DNA of 31,802 nt from Sperchopsis tessellata (taxonomy: Eukaryota > Arthropoda > Insecta > Coleoptera > Hydrophilidae). The position numbers and the translations under genes were made by a program. Positions 1 to 12,352 of this stretch are shown in pieces (the first letter of the stretch is position 1; each line of letters begins with the position of its first letter). The stretch spans positions 1 to 31,802 of the forward strand of contig JAWQRN010000303.1 in the NCBI GenBank assembly GCA_033557685.1. The letters run 5' to 3'. The notes under the pieces were generated by a model, which worked only from the letters and a program-made list of their open reading frames with translations, was not told the DNA's origin and ran no database searches.

Positions 1-621
1 GAAAGTCTTACCCCCTCTGTTCGTTTTTATCTCCTTTGTGAGGTTTCTTTGGTATCCAGTATTATTTGGGTGTTTACATATGAGGTTTGTATGGCATTAA
101 TCAGGTGTTTAGGATAGTCTCTTCTTTCCATGATGTTCCATAGTACGCTTCTATCTACTTTGTCGAAAGATTTTTCGAAATCCACGAAGCAAATATGTGT
201 TTCCCTATTAAATTCTCGATGTTTCTCTATCACTTGCTGATCACATTACTCCGTCTGTTGTTGATTTTCCCCTTCTAAATTCCATCTGTTATTCACCCAG
301 TATGTTCTCAGTAATGTGTCTGGTTCTGTTATTCAATATTATTGTATATATTTTATAGCTTGAGTGTAGTAAACTTATCCGTTTGTAATTTTGACAACTA
401 TTCTAGTCCCCTTTTTTGAAAAGCGAAATAGCCTTCGCTTCTTGCCTATCTTCTGATATTCCACATTCCTTCCAACACATATTGAAAAAGTGTAGTAGTC
501 TTAGTTGTAAGAAGGTGCCTCCGTATTTCAATAGCTCCACGTTTATGCCGTCGAGTCCTGTTGCCTTTCTGTTTTTGTGGCTTTTAATGCCTTTGGATAT
601 CACAAAAGGATAATAATCCAA
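1..621 (-). pseudogene. Non-LTR retrotransposon (LINE) reverse-transcriptase fragment, running off the left edge
   Basis: Reading on the minus strand from 621 towards 1, the translation follows the order of a LINE reverse transcriptase. A segment like KNRKATGLDGINVELLKYGG comes first, then a palm-entry region (KAISLFKKGD, then ISLLHSSYKIYTIILNNR), then THICFVDFEKSFDKVDR, which is RT motif A with its Asp. Stops and frameshifts separate the pieces, so it is dead. The endonuclease end is missing on the right and the element leaves the window on the left before the YADD motif. It differs in sequence from the LINE at 18617-19560 over the shared ISL region, so it is probably another family. The RT identity is clear from the motifs; the clade is not assigned. 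Confidence 0.85.
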
Positions 622-672
622 AACACTTATTAAAATCCTAAAAGTTTTTGCGAAGACAACAGATTATTTTTA

Positions 673-786
673 CGTCCATGCCATTCTCAAAGTCCTAATC
701 TAAATCCTATAGAACACATATGGAGGGGATTTAAATATACAGGGGATGCACATAATCTAAAAATAAGTTCAAATAGTTGTTATTAA
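673..786 (+). pseudogene. Tc1-like transposase C-terminal fragment
   Basis: A short open stretch reads RPCHSQSPNLNPIEHIWRGFK and ends at TAA 784-786. The SPxLNPIEHxW block is the hallmark of Tc1/mariner DD34E transposases and contains the last catalytic glutamate. No upstream part of a transposase is seen, so this is a 3' remnant. The sequence around 1021-1075 might be its terminal repeat, because it shares a TTGGTGTxxAAxT-like core with the right end of the Tc1-like element at 7824, but that link is weak. Confidence 0.75.
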
Positions 787-1675
787 ACGAAAGGGTCATG
801 CTTTAAACTACTAAGGTAATTTGATATAACGTGTTTTTTAAGTTTTGTCTTGAATGATACTGGCAGAAATTAGATATTTAATAAGTGGCTCTATATGTAT
901 GCCCGAGAATATTAGTTTATTTATTCAAAAAACTGTTTTTGTTTGTTTCAAATGTTGAAGTATAATATAAAATTAAGTTGTTATTCTTTGTTTTACAAAA
1001 AATATGTATTGATATTATTATCTTGGTGTGAAATGGGGCTTTATTTTAATGACCACTTTCTTTAAATAAAACATTTGATTGAAAATGCGGACAAGAGTTT
1101 GTTTCAAATCAAATTATAGCCCTATAAGATTAGTATTTTATATTCATCTAGCGTTTAAACCAGGCACAGTTTCGAGATTTGTTGGGAAGTTGTTCTAGGA
1201 TATAAAGTAAATCCACACCTGGATGTGTTTAAATGAAAGTAATTTTCTATACAAAAATAGGTGGCGACCTATTGTATATTATGAACAGCTCATTAATTTG
1301 CATTTGATACAGTTTTAATGCCAATAGCGCAATCATAACCAGAAAACGGAAGTTATATATTAAGATACCAAGCTATTTGAAGAAATAAAATGATGAAGTA
1401 TGGTCGGCTTAGCTGGCACCCGCTCCTTTACGCTCTCAACAAATGACTACAATTTGTCACAATCGCATATATTAAAAACAACTTGTTTAAAGATAATGAG
1501 AAGGTCGAATGGTGTTCCGTCGAAAAACATAATAAAACGAAAATTCTTAATTTCAGACTCAGTGGACTGGCAAATTGTTTCATGTCACAGTTGGGGGTCA
1601 AAAATCTTCGGTATTTTTAAGTAGCGGACTACTTACACCAGCAGACCAATGTTTCAAATTTTTGTTTTTGAGACG
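787..1675. other. AT-rich stretch, no gene recognised
   Basis: No coding signature, RNA gene or clear repeat structure is visible apart from the possible Tc1 end near 1021-1075. The open frame at 1400-1624 has no recognisable domain and is interpreted as chance. Confidence 0.5.
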
Positions 1676-1876
1676 TTACAAATTACGGTGTTCACCGCGT
1701 AAAGTTCTGGCAATTGTATTTTGCAAATGTGTTTTGTTATTTGTGATACCCGCCGCTTTATTTAAATCAGATAGTTTCGTCATGTAACTTTTATGAATAA
1801 AAGAAAAAGGAGCATCTTTCTCAATACGCCTGTCTTTTATCCACTTGGCACGCGTATATTTATTGAGAGAAAACAC
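1676..1876 (-). other. Unidentified 66-codon open frame, possible transposon relic
   Basis: The minus strand encodes a 66-residue, basic, mostly hydrophilic peptide with segments FSLNKYTRAKWIKDRRIEKD and KLSDLNKAAGITNNKTHLQN. Its composition is more protein-like than the chance frames nearby, and the local DNA is less AT-rich than its surroundings. No family is recognised and no promoter, splice site or poly(A) signal fixes it as a gene. Given the neighbours, a decayed mobile-element protein is the most likely origin. Confidence 0.25.
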
Positions 1877-2284
1877 GTTTCACAGTTGGTGATCTATTTT
1901 GCAAAATTTTACTGAAACTATATTTCAGAAACCTATACTCCGCGACAATTTCACCCGCTGTCACTATTCATGTTTTAAACAAAAGTTTTGGGACCAGTTC
2001 AAGAAATAAATTAGAAATTTTAATTTAACGAAAACATTGAAAGAAAATATATTTTTGAAAATGATCCTTACAAGGTGTTGACCCAGATAGGTGTATGAAA
2101 AGATTCGTTCATAAACATTTTTAACTTATTTAAAGTGTCGATTGTAAATTATTTTGGCTGACCTTAAAATGGGTAGCTAAATACATTTTTAGAAATATTG
2201 CGAAGTGACATTTTATCCCTCTGCTCGGTTATACAAAATCGTAGTGTTAGTGTGGCAAATTTTTTCTAGTGACTATGCGGAGCA

Positions 2285-2430
2285 GATGTGATCTGCTTCA
2301 AAACATTATTTTGGACAATCTGGTGTAATTCATTAAGGGTTTTTGTGACGTATCCCCAGGTGGCTCTGCCGTACATCATAATTGCGCGAACGCAGCTGAA
2401 GAAGATTTTGATCTTGTTTGCTTTTGACAC
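2285..2430 (-). pseudogene. Reverse-transcriptase thumb-region fragment of a LINE
   Basis: The minus strand reads VRAIMMYGRATWGYVTKT, then LNELHQIVQNNVLKQIT. This matches the stretch after the RT palm in jockey-type elements, where a (L/R)xxxxYGxxxWG segment is followed by a helix ending in VQNxxLRxIT. It is opposite in strand to the LINE that begins at about 2546, so it is a separate insertion. The fragment is too short to assign to a clade. Confidence 0.6.
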
Positions 2431-3255
2431 AGCCACGTCACTTTACAAATGTTGTAACGTAATAATTGGGCATGACATTTAAATAATATATTTTGATAAA
2501 TTAACTCATGAATGGTGCGTAACTTTCGGGAGTTCAAGCACTTTAATGGCGATGCATTTTTGTAGACTTTTACTCCGTTACGTGGTATTCAATGCTCCCT
2601 TGGTTACTTACATGTTTAGCAAACCTTTTTCTCCATGGATCACTGATTATATTGAGTTGCTAATGTCAATGCGAAATAAAACATTTACAAAATGTAAACC
2701 CACCACTGATTTTTATGACTGGCAGTTTTATAAGCAGCTTCGCAATTGTACTACTTTTGCTGTGCGTCATGAAAAAAGATTTTTTGAGGTGTAGTATACG
2801 TTGTGACAGCACGGGACGGTTGTGGTCAAAGTTGAAGAGATATAATATTCAAAATTCTCGTATATCCTCCGAGATTCCTCCTGCTTTGGACAGCGAGGTT
2901 GAAATTAATGATTATTCCTTATCACTATAAGTAATGTTTTGCCGTGTGTCATTGAATCTCTTGTTTTCAAGGAAGTGTCCAAATTTTCAATTTCTAAAGT
3001 TATTTCAAGCATTTCTTCTAACTCAGTGGGAACGGTGGGTTGTGCCCAAGGGCAAGTATTTCTTCTTTTTCTGACTAAGGGCCTATTAGTATTTTACCTG
3101 TTATGTCCACGGTATTCGAGAAGGTTTTTTCAGATCAGTTTAAGAGCCATTTAAGTAAATGTAACATTTTACCTCCTACACAATCTGAGTTTCGTGCTGG
3201 CTATGGATGTTCTACTGGATTGTTGAATATTATTGTTGAGGATTACACTGTTCGA

Positions 3256-3724
3256 AGAACTAGAATGTTGGCTCTATACAGTTTGGAACACCAAAATGTT
3301 GGGTTAACGGATCGGAGGATTCAAATGTTGACACTAATACGGTTTAAATTATAACGTTGTTAATTATACGCGCGAAGGAGCAAAATGTTGCATATGTTTA
3401 CTTCGAAGGACCAATGTAAACTGTACATATAAGGGCGTGGATTCCGTCTCGTGTAAATAGAAGTGCAGTTCATGTATGCAAACGTTAGTATATGTTTTCG
3501 CTTACCTTGTTTTCAATATCGCAGTATAAATGGGCTCGAAGTAATGCAGGCGTGCGTGTTTTAGGAATGGATTAGGAATGTGGGTGGAAAGATGGATTTT
3601 AATGTTTCACACACTGTCCTATTTTACACACACACTTATAAAAAGGATGCACTGTTGCAAGTTTTAAACGAACTGAAAAGATCAGCAGTGTGACCAAAAT
3701 TACGTCAACACTGTGAGCTAGAGT
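3256..3724. repeat. Unidentified insertion inside the LINE, with AAATGTTG-phased repeats
   Basis: The LINE coding order stops near 3255 and resumes near 3725, and this block codes for nothing recognisable. Its left part holds (a)AATGTTG at 3263-3270, 3293-3301, 3323-3330 and 3382-3390, spaced about 31, 29 and 60 bp, often preceded by GGACC-like or GGAGC-like sequence. The right part near 3687-3728 has a related ACCAAAAT core. A TATA-like box occurs at about 3428. An LTR or tandem-repeat relic is possible; no boundary repeats were found. Confidence 0.45.
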
Positions 3725-4608
3725 ATGAGAGTTCTCTTCAAAAGTTAAACTTTTTGGTCAGATTTCCATCCCCGCTGTTGTCGGCTCGGGAGTGCCATAG
3801 GGTTTGTTTCTGGGTCTATTGTTATATACTATTTATACTTATTTCTTATCGCGATCCCTCGGTAGTTATAAATCTCATATGCACGCAGATGATACTTAGA
3901 TCTATCTTCCTATTAACTCTTCTGATGTGGATGGAAGTGAATCAGCGAAGATCTTTTTAACCTTGTCCACCTTCTAGGAGACTTAATCTAAATATCAATC
4001 CTTTGAAATCTTCAGTAATGATATTTGGCACCCATGAGAGGGTCATGCTTGGATTTAATATATCTATCGATGGTACTGTTTTACCTATAGATGCATTAAT
4101 TCAAAATCTGGGTGTTTATAAATTCAGATCCTCGTTTCAAGGTGCACGTGACTAGAATGATTATTCCACTCTGAAGTTTCTATATTTTCATAGGCATGTC
4201 CTCAATCAGCAATTGAAAAAGTTTATTATGTAACTCCCTGATACTCTCTAACTTCAATTATTGTGATGTTGTTTATCACCGTTGTTTAGATTTTACTAAT
4301 AGACTTATTCAAAGAGTACAAAACTCATGCCTGAGATTCATTTATGGTATCCGTCGTGGACAGCATATTTCACATACTTTGTTTTTGGCAGATTGGTTGT
4401 CTGTGACTGATCGTCGAAGTCTCCATTCAATTTGTTTTTATCACAGAATAGTTAGTAATAAGATAATTGATCAGAAGATACATTGTATAACTGATGATCA
4501 TAATATTAATGTTAGACATAGGAATACTATTACGATCCTCAGGCTTTTGCCATATTATGGATACATTTAAAATATCATGTTCCTATAGTATTGCTCATTA
4601 TTTAAATA

Positions 4609-5690
4609 TTAAGGGGACCGGAAAGGTCGTTTCTGCGCATGTCAATATTTGTTTATCAATTATCAGCTCATTGTGTACTTCAAAGCCGTGCCAAAGACAT
4701 ATTAAGGTTAAAGTGACTTGTTTGCTTATAAATAATTAAATCTTATTTTTTTCCATTTTTGGTGAAATGGCCAGCCAAATACCAGGAGAGGTCCACATCC
4801 GCCATTGTATGCTTTTTGAGTTTCACAAGGGTAGTAACGCAACAGTTGCTACCAAAAACATTTGCGATGTTTATTCAAGTGCATTAGACGTTCGTAAATG
4901 CCAAAGGTCGTTTTCTAAGTTCAGATCCGGTAATTTGGATCTTTCCGGCTCGTATCGATCAGGAAGAACAACTTTAGACAACGACGTGTTCAGGGCGGAA
5001 GTGGAAACAAATCCGTGTCAGACAATCGAGGAACTGTCAAACACTCTTAACCAATCCAAGAACATTTGCAGCAGATTGGTAAAGTATGCAGAGCAGGTGG
5101 TTGGGTCCCGCATAATCTGTACGAATAATACAAAGTAACCGATCCACCACATTCAACTTATTACTTCAACGACGCGTTTTTTGATTGCTTGATGACTGGA
5201 GATAAAAAATGGGATTCCGAATGAATCGCCACAAAGTACTGCTAAGCCAGGTTTACATTATACAAAGGCGCTTTTGTGTGTTTGGTGGAGTAATCGCGGA
5301 ATCGTTCATTTTGAAGTGCTGAAACCTGGACAAATTGTGAATGTAGATCGTTACTGAGATCAATTGGATCGAGTAAATCAATATTTAATTGAAAAGTGTT
5401 CAGCGATTGTCAATAGAAAATGCGTTATTCTGCAACACGATAATGCAAGACCGCACTGCGCAATACGAACCCAGGAAAAAATTAATGAATTGTGGTGGGA
5501 GGTACTGCCTCACCCACCTTACACGCCCTACATTGCACCATCGGATTTCCATTTATTCCGATCGCCACAACACTTACTATGTGACAAAAAATTTAAAAAT
5601 TTTGATGATATCCAAAATGCCATCTCCAGATATTTTGCTCAAAAACCAATTAAATTTAATGTAAAAAACATTACTTTCCGGTCCCCCCAA
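4609..5690 (+). mobile_element. Mariner-family DNA transposon, both ends present, inactive
   Basis: Terminal inverted repeats of 17 bp are readable: TTAAGGGGACCGGAAAG at 4609-4625 and the reverse complement of TTGGGGGGACCGGAAAG at 5674-5690, differing at two bases. A TA dinucleotide flanks each side (4607-4608 and 5691-5692), as expected for mariner target-site duplication. The length of 1082 bp is somewhat below the usual 1.2-1.3 kb. It sits between LINE codons for CSYSIAHYLN and RSKSVLAFK, which would be adjacent without it. Confidence 0.9.
4767..5687 (+). pseudogene. Mariner transposase pseudogene
   Basis: From ATG 4767 the protein begins with the mariner helix-turn-helix region (IRHCMLFEFHKGSNATVATK, then KCQRSFSKFRSGNLDL) and a linker with SGRTTLDND. 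The first open part ends at TAA 5136-5138. Further on, in broken frames, are LMTGDKKW (first catalytic Asp), a segment like the usual WW..GVxxFExLxPGQ, then CVILQHDNARPH (second Asp) and APSDFHLFR (third Asp of DD34D). The three catalytic aspartates are thus still readable, but several frameshifts and in-frame stops between 5138 and 5364 prevent a full product. It lies wholly within the inverted repeats at 4609 and 5690. Confidence 0.9.
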
Positions 5691-5799
5691 TAGTATACCA
5701 TTACGTATTAGATCAAAATCTGTGTTAGCATTTAAAATACATTTGAGAATATTACTTTACAACCGAGAAGTTATGTTTGCCGATTGAATTATTGTTTTT

Positions 5800-6445
5800 A
5801 AATTCCTATCTTTTCTCATACCCTCTACATCTCGCATAAGTGTGCGCGAACCATGAGCTGACAGTTTTTCCTTTTTTGGTTAGTTCTATTTTGCAAATTT
5901 TTGTGTATGTGTTTGTTAGTGTATATTTTTACCTTTCAGTTGCACCAGTGGCAGAATTCTTGTTGTCAAGGGGTGACTGAAAAAAGAGGAGACGACTAAA
6001 TCATTTTGGTTAGTCTGATCTTTCCTCTATTGAACCATAAATGCTTAGAATATGTTTTAATTTAGGTATTTTTGTGCTAATATGTACTTATGAGTCAATG
6101 AATGATTATTTGTTTCTTTATTTAATTACAAGAAAATTTAAAAAAATGCTTTCTATTAATAATATTTAGTTCAAGTATCTAAATATGGTTGGCATCTGTT
6201 TATGTACGCGTAGCGCAGACAGGTTTGTGTGAATTTTGACCTGAAGATTATCTACGTTCGAAACATTTATTCTATTGATATTATTTACCTCATTGAACAA
6301 AATTATAGTAACTACCCATTTCTTTGTTGATGATGATTTGTACGATCATTTTTGAGGTTAAATTTTTATAATATGAAATTGTAAGCAAAATGTTAAATAA
6401 ATTTTATTATTTCCGTAAGTTAAAATACAAATTAAAAAATAAGTT
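5800..6445. other. AT-rich spacer, probably the LINE 3' tail plus unassigned DNA
   Basis: There is no open frame of note. The sequence directly after the LINE coding end could be its 3' UTR but no defined tail or target-site repeat is visible. A CTGAAGATTATCTACGTTCG segment at 6242-6261 is the kind of motif seen in dispersed insect repeats, but I cannot confirm this. Confidence 0.35.
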
Positions 6446-6511
6446 TAGTTTTTAAATGATAAAATTGAAGCAACTTTTTTAAAACAATAGATTAAACAAG
6501 AAAAAAGTAAT

Positions 6512-7734
6512 TTAATTAATATTTTGTCCAAAATCCATTGTTTCTAATAACTTCCCGACATCTTTTTGGCTTGGAATGAACTAATTTTTGCAGCGTCTTG
6601 GTATCTACAATTGTCCAGGAAATTTGCATTTTGGCATATAGTTCGTTACAATTTTTAAACTTTTTCCGTCTAATATTAGTATCTAATATCTTCCATAGGT
6701 TTTCTATGGGATCAAACCCAGAATATTAATTTTTTCTTAGAACTTCTGTCTCCCTAATTTGGACGTATTTTTTAGATCATTATCGTGCTGAAATATAAAT
6801 CATAATGGCATATTCCTCTCAGCATATGGCAGCAAAATGTGTTCTAATATATTTTTGTAAATATAGCGATCCTATTCTATTCTAGTGAATTGGACCTACT
6901 CCATTAACGGATAAGCAACCCCATTCCATTATATTACCTCCTCCATGCGTGACGGTTGGAAGAACATACTTGAGGCCTAATCGTTTGTTGAGAGAACGTT
7001 TCACAAATTGTATTCCATCACTTTTAATTCAGAAACATTTGATTTCATCATTAAGAAACCCTTTCCCTGTTTTATTGACGTTCAATTAAGGAGTTTATAA
7101 GCAAACTCCAACCTTGCTTTGTAGGTTTTCAGAGAACAAAGGTTTTAGATGGATGGTAATTTTTTATCTCTGATTCATTGAATTTGCGTGCCATTGTCCT
7201 TGTAGAGATGTTTACTAGTGCTGTCGACCGAAAAATCGGTCATGACCGAAAGTAACCGGTATTAGGAAACTCTGTTTGCAATGTTTCCATTACCGATACC
7301 CGGTTTTTATAAACGTTGTTTCCGTGACCGGTTTTCATAAACGCGGTTTTCAAATACGCGATTTTCGTAAACCGGTCTTCGGATTTCGACAAATTGAAAA
7401 TCCCGGTTTTCAGTGGTAACGAAAACCCTGTTACCGGAAAAACCTGTATTACGCGACAGCCCTAATATTTACTCCTGGCAATTCAGCCTTTATTACGCTC
7501 ACACTCTTCAACGATGTCTTTTTTGAGATGTTTTTAATGTTCTTATCAAGTATCGGGCTAGTTTTTTGAGGACGACCACCACGTTTACTGTTTACTACAA
7601 CACCACGAAGTCGAAAATTTTTTATAGTTTTAGTTTTATAAACCATTAAATGATAACTTAATTCGTATTGTTTTTCGCCTTTTTTAAATTATTCTCTGCT
7701 TGAGATCAAGTGAATAATGCGCACCTCTAGGCAT
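6512..7734 (-). pseudogene. Tc1-like transposase pseudogene
   Basis: The start codon is at 7734 on the minus strand: MPRGAHYSLDLKQRII matches the typical Tc1-like N-terminus (MPRGxxLSxDLRxRIV). Then come GRPQKTSP and KAELPGVNI, ending at the MITE insertion. After the MITE the frame resumes with ISTRTMARKFNES. Further along are HGGGNIMEWGCLSVNGVGP (about 6892-6952), FQHDND with the second catalytic Asp, and a degraded IPRRCKN...SQKDVGKLLET C-terminus ending in MDFGQNIN and TAA at 6512-6514. Several frameshifts and stops make it non-functional. Confidence 0.88.
7216..7464. mobile_element. hAT-type MITE inserted in the Tc1-like transposase
   Basis: The ends TAGTGCTGTCG (7216-7226) and the reverse complement of TAGGGCTGTCG (7454-7464) form an inverted repeat with one mismatch. 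The flanks are ATGTTTAC (7208-7215) and ATATTTAC (7465-7472), an 8-bp duplication differing at one base; 8 bp is the hAT signature. Removing the element and one flank restores the Tc1 codons ELPGVNI-STRTMARKFN. It has no coding capacity. The interior has a run of degenerate GGTTTTC-(n)AAACG units (about 7300-7370) and CCGGT-rich sequence towards both ends. Confidence 0.85.
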
Positions 7735-7829
7735 TTTAACAGATTTATAAACTTCTCTGCACGGAATATTCACACCAAATGGCAGTTTAGTTAAAAAGTT
7801 GGTGTAATTTTGTCACTTTCAAAGTATGA

Positions 7830-8280
7830 TTTATTTAAAACAGAAGATGTGATGTGAATGTGAAGATGTTTTACTTAAACCTATTGAAGTATATATTGTT
7901 TTATATAATAATAGTAGTTGCTTAAATTTTGTTGAATCTACATATGGCGCTTTTACACCAAAAATGTTGTGTGTTTGTTTTTGTGAGATTATCAGAAATG
8001 TACAATATTTTAAGCGAAAATACACTAGGTAGAATCTTGTAAATAAAATAAGACTTGTAGGTTTTAACCCCGTAGGTTTCACATTCCATTTATGTTTAGT
8101 GTATTGTCATTTAAAATCGCAAATGTTTCAATTGATTTAAATCACTGGTGCAAAGCAATTGATGCCGCGGCTTATTTTATGTGATGGTTAATCAATTTTT
8201 CGCATTAATTTGGTCTATTTTCGGACCGGCGAAAAAATTTCAAAACTAATTAATGAACGTCTAAACTCGGGTTAATTGAG
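7830..8280. other. AT-rich stretch, no gene recognised
   Basis: Only a minus-strand open frame (7831-8082) without a recognisable domain is present and is taken as chance. The sequence grows less AT-rich towards 8200. Confidence 0.5.
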
Positions 8281-8927
8281 TACTCAAATTGGCAGCGGGC
8301 AAAGCCGCCTATGAAAATACCATTTGTTTATTCATTCTCATATACAATCCGTTGCAACTGTGGACGAGTCAAAGACATCTCGTAAGTTCTGAAACACACA
8401 ATTTCTCTCCAACCCGACTTTGCTCTAGAGCTGGATAAAGTCGGCGATACATCTCCCGGACGTAATCATCGAATTTAAGTCTTCGCACGGCCACAAATAG
8501 ATTCAACTTTCAGGAATCACCGCAGCACATACATACACGACGCTAGCGAATCTCCACACAGAGGCAGGCCGTAAAAAAATTGGACCAGTCCGTGCGCATC
8601 TCTCTCTTCCAATATTTATAAATCATAAGCAAAATAGAGACAACCGAGATTGATTTGGACGATTATAATCCCGAAAACGAGGCATTTTCGCACCCGTGGT
8701 GGGATACACCGGGAGAGGGGGCACCGCGTAGGGGTCCGGCATTACTTTGAACAGAAAATAGGTCAACCTCGGCCAGTTTCGTCCGAGATCATCCAGACTT
8801 TGGTTCGTAATTCGTATTTTGCACAATCACACACTCCACGAAAATCTACGTTTTCGATCGCCTCTTATTTCAAATCCATCACATTCATTTGTTACAACAG
8901 TGACTGACGTGATTCTTTTGTTCATAG
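8281..8927 (+). promoter_or_regulatory. Candidate internal promoter / alternative 5' exon region of paxillin
   Basis: This block is clearly less AT-rich than everything to its left and contains no transposon signature, and it ends at the splice acceptor of the first paxillin exon in the window. A TATA-like TATTTATAAAT lies at 8612-8622. A strong donor-like sequence CGTAAGT occurs at 8381-8387. In Drosophila the paxillin gene also makes a LIM-only protein (PDLP) reported to come from the same gene, so an internal promoter here would make sense. This is inference: no transcript data are available, and ordinary intron with an enhancer is the alternative. Confidence 0.3.
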
Positions 8928-9311
8928 GTGAATTCGGGCAGCCACCAGGTCCAAACAGTCACAGACTCGCAGTACGCAAGACCCACCAAGGCCTTCACAT
9001 CGCAGAGCCAAGTGCCTGCCCCAAAACACAACCTTGATTCTATGCTTGGTAATCTCCAAGCAGACATGAGCCGTCAAGGAGTCAACACTAGCCAGAAGGG
9101 CTGCTGCAGTGCCTGCGAAAAACCCATCGTTGGGCAGGTCATCACCGCCTTGGGAAAGACATGGCATCCCGAGCACTTCACTTGTGCTCACTGTACCCAA
9201 GAATTAGGCACCAGGAACTTTTTCGAACGTGACGGAAAGCCTTATTGTGAAACAGACTACCACAACCTTTTCAGCCCCAGATGTGCTTACTGCAATGGAC
9301 CCATTTTGGAT
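8928..9311 (+). CDS. Pax: Paxillin exon: LD5 motif, LIM1 and start of LIM2 (5' partial gene)
   Basis: Paxillin is the focal-adhesion scaffold linking integrins to kinases and the actin machinery. The exon opens after acceptor TTCATAG (AG 8926-8927), with an in-frame TAG directly before it, so it must be spliced. It gives 128 codons in phase 0 to donor GAT|GTACGT. The residues are a polar linker (1-35), the LD5 motif [12 protein letters not shown] (36-47), the conserved RQGV, LIM1 with zinc ligands from Cys60-Cys63 through [10 protein letters not shown] to YCETD (Cys107, Asp110), and the first pair of LIM2 (CAYC, 119-122). Sequence match to insect paxillins is strong. Exons with LD1-LD4 are not in the window and must lie upstream. 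An unspliced readthrough would add residues to a stop at 9458. Confidence 0.96.
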
Positions 9312-12253
<2,942 letters not shown>

Positions 12254-12352
12254 GACTGCAAGCTCGCAGTTCAAGGAAAAAGTTTCTATGCCGTGGAAGG
12301 AAAACCAGTCTGCCCAGCATGTATTGGAGTTGAAGATGAAGAAGAGGATTAA
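12254..12352 (+). CDS. Pax: Alternative terminal exon of paxillin: variant LIM3 end with acidic tail, no LIM4
   Basis: The acceptor is TTCAATAG (AG 12252-12253). In the same phase 0 as the distal exon it encodes DCKLAVQGKSFYAVEGKPVC, PACIGVEDEEED and stop TAA (12350-12352), 32 residues. Joined to the previous exon, it supplies the last LIM3 ligands as Cys207, X17, Cys225, X2, Cys228, so LIM3 keeps full zinc spacing but ends Cys-x2-Cys instead of Cys-x2-His. The product would have LIM1-LIM3, no LIM4, and an acidic tail. The alignment of SFYAVEGKPVC with [11 protein letters not shown] of the distal exon shows homology, so it probably arose by exon duplication. The next 230 bp hold a poly(A) signal. 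Confidence 0.88.
   Translation, partial: DCKLAVQGKSFYAVEGKPVCPACIGVEDEEED

Larger units (their letters stand above)
2546..5790 (+). mobile_element. Jockey-like non-LTR retrotransposon, 5'-truncated, decayed and interrupted twice
   Basis: Pieces in the same order and strand make one LINE. At 2600-2794 is the linker between endonuclease and RT (KPFSPWITDYIELLMSMRNK, then WQFYKQLRNCTTFAVRHEKR). At 3095-3255 are the RT fingers (STVFEKVFSDQFKSHL, QSEFRAGYGCSTGLLNII). At 3725-3960 is SIPAVVGSGVP, a stop, and then HMHADDTxIYLP, whose ADD is the RT catalytic motif. At 4250-4575 is the C-terminal region (CDVVYHRC, RVQNSCLRFIYGIRRGQH, CSYSIAHYLN). At 5695-5780 is the tail RSKSVLAFKIHLRILLYNREV. Frameshifts and stops make it inactive. 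The coding order is broken at about 3256-3724 by unrelated DNA and at 4609-5690 by a mariner element. Confidence 0.85.
6448..7824 (-). mobile_element. Tc1-like DNA transposon with matching terminal repeats, split by a MITE
   Basis: The left end (6448 onward) and the reverse complement of the right end (from 7824) align without gaps for the first 19 bases, ending in a shared AAAATT, and then continue with a CAACTTTTT block. A TA flanks each end (6446-6447 and 7825-7826), the standard Tc1/mariner duplication. The transposase runs on the minus strand. Without the 249-bp MITE and its 8-bp duplication, the element would be about 1.12 kb. Confidence 0.85.

Noticed and set aside
1021..1080. Terminal repeat of the Tc1 fragment at 673-786
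   Set aside because: Similarity to the 7824 end is limited to a short core; not enough to draw a boundary.
8650..8907. 85-codon plus-strand frame just before the LD5 exon
   Set aside because: It is out of frame with 8928, stops before the acceptor, and has no recognisable domain.
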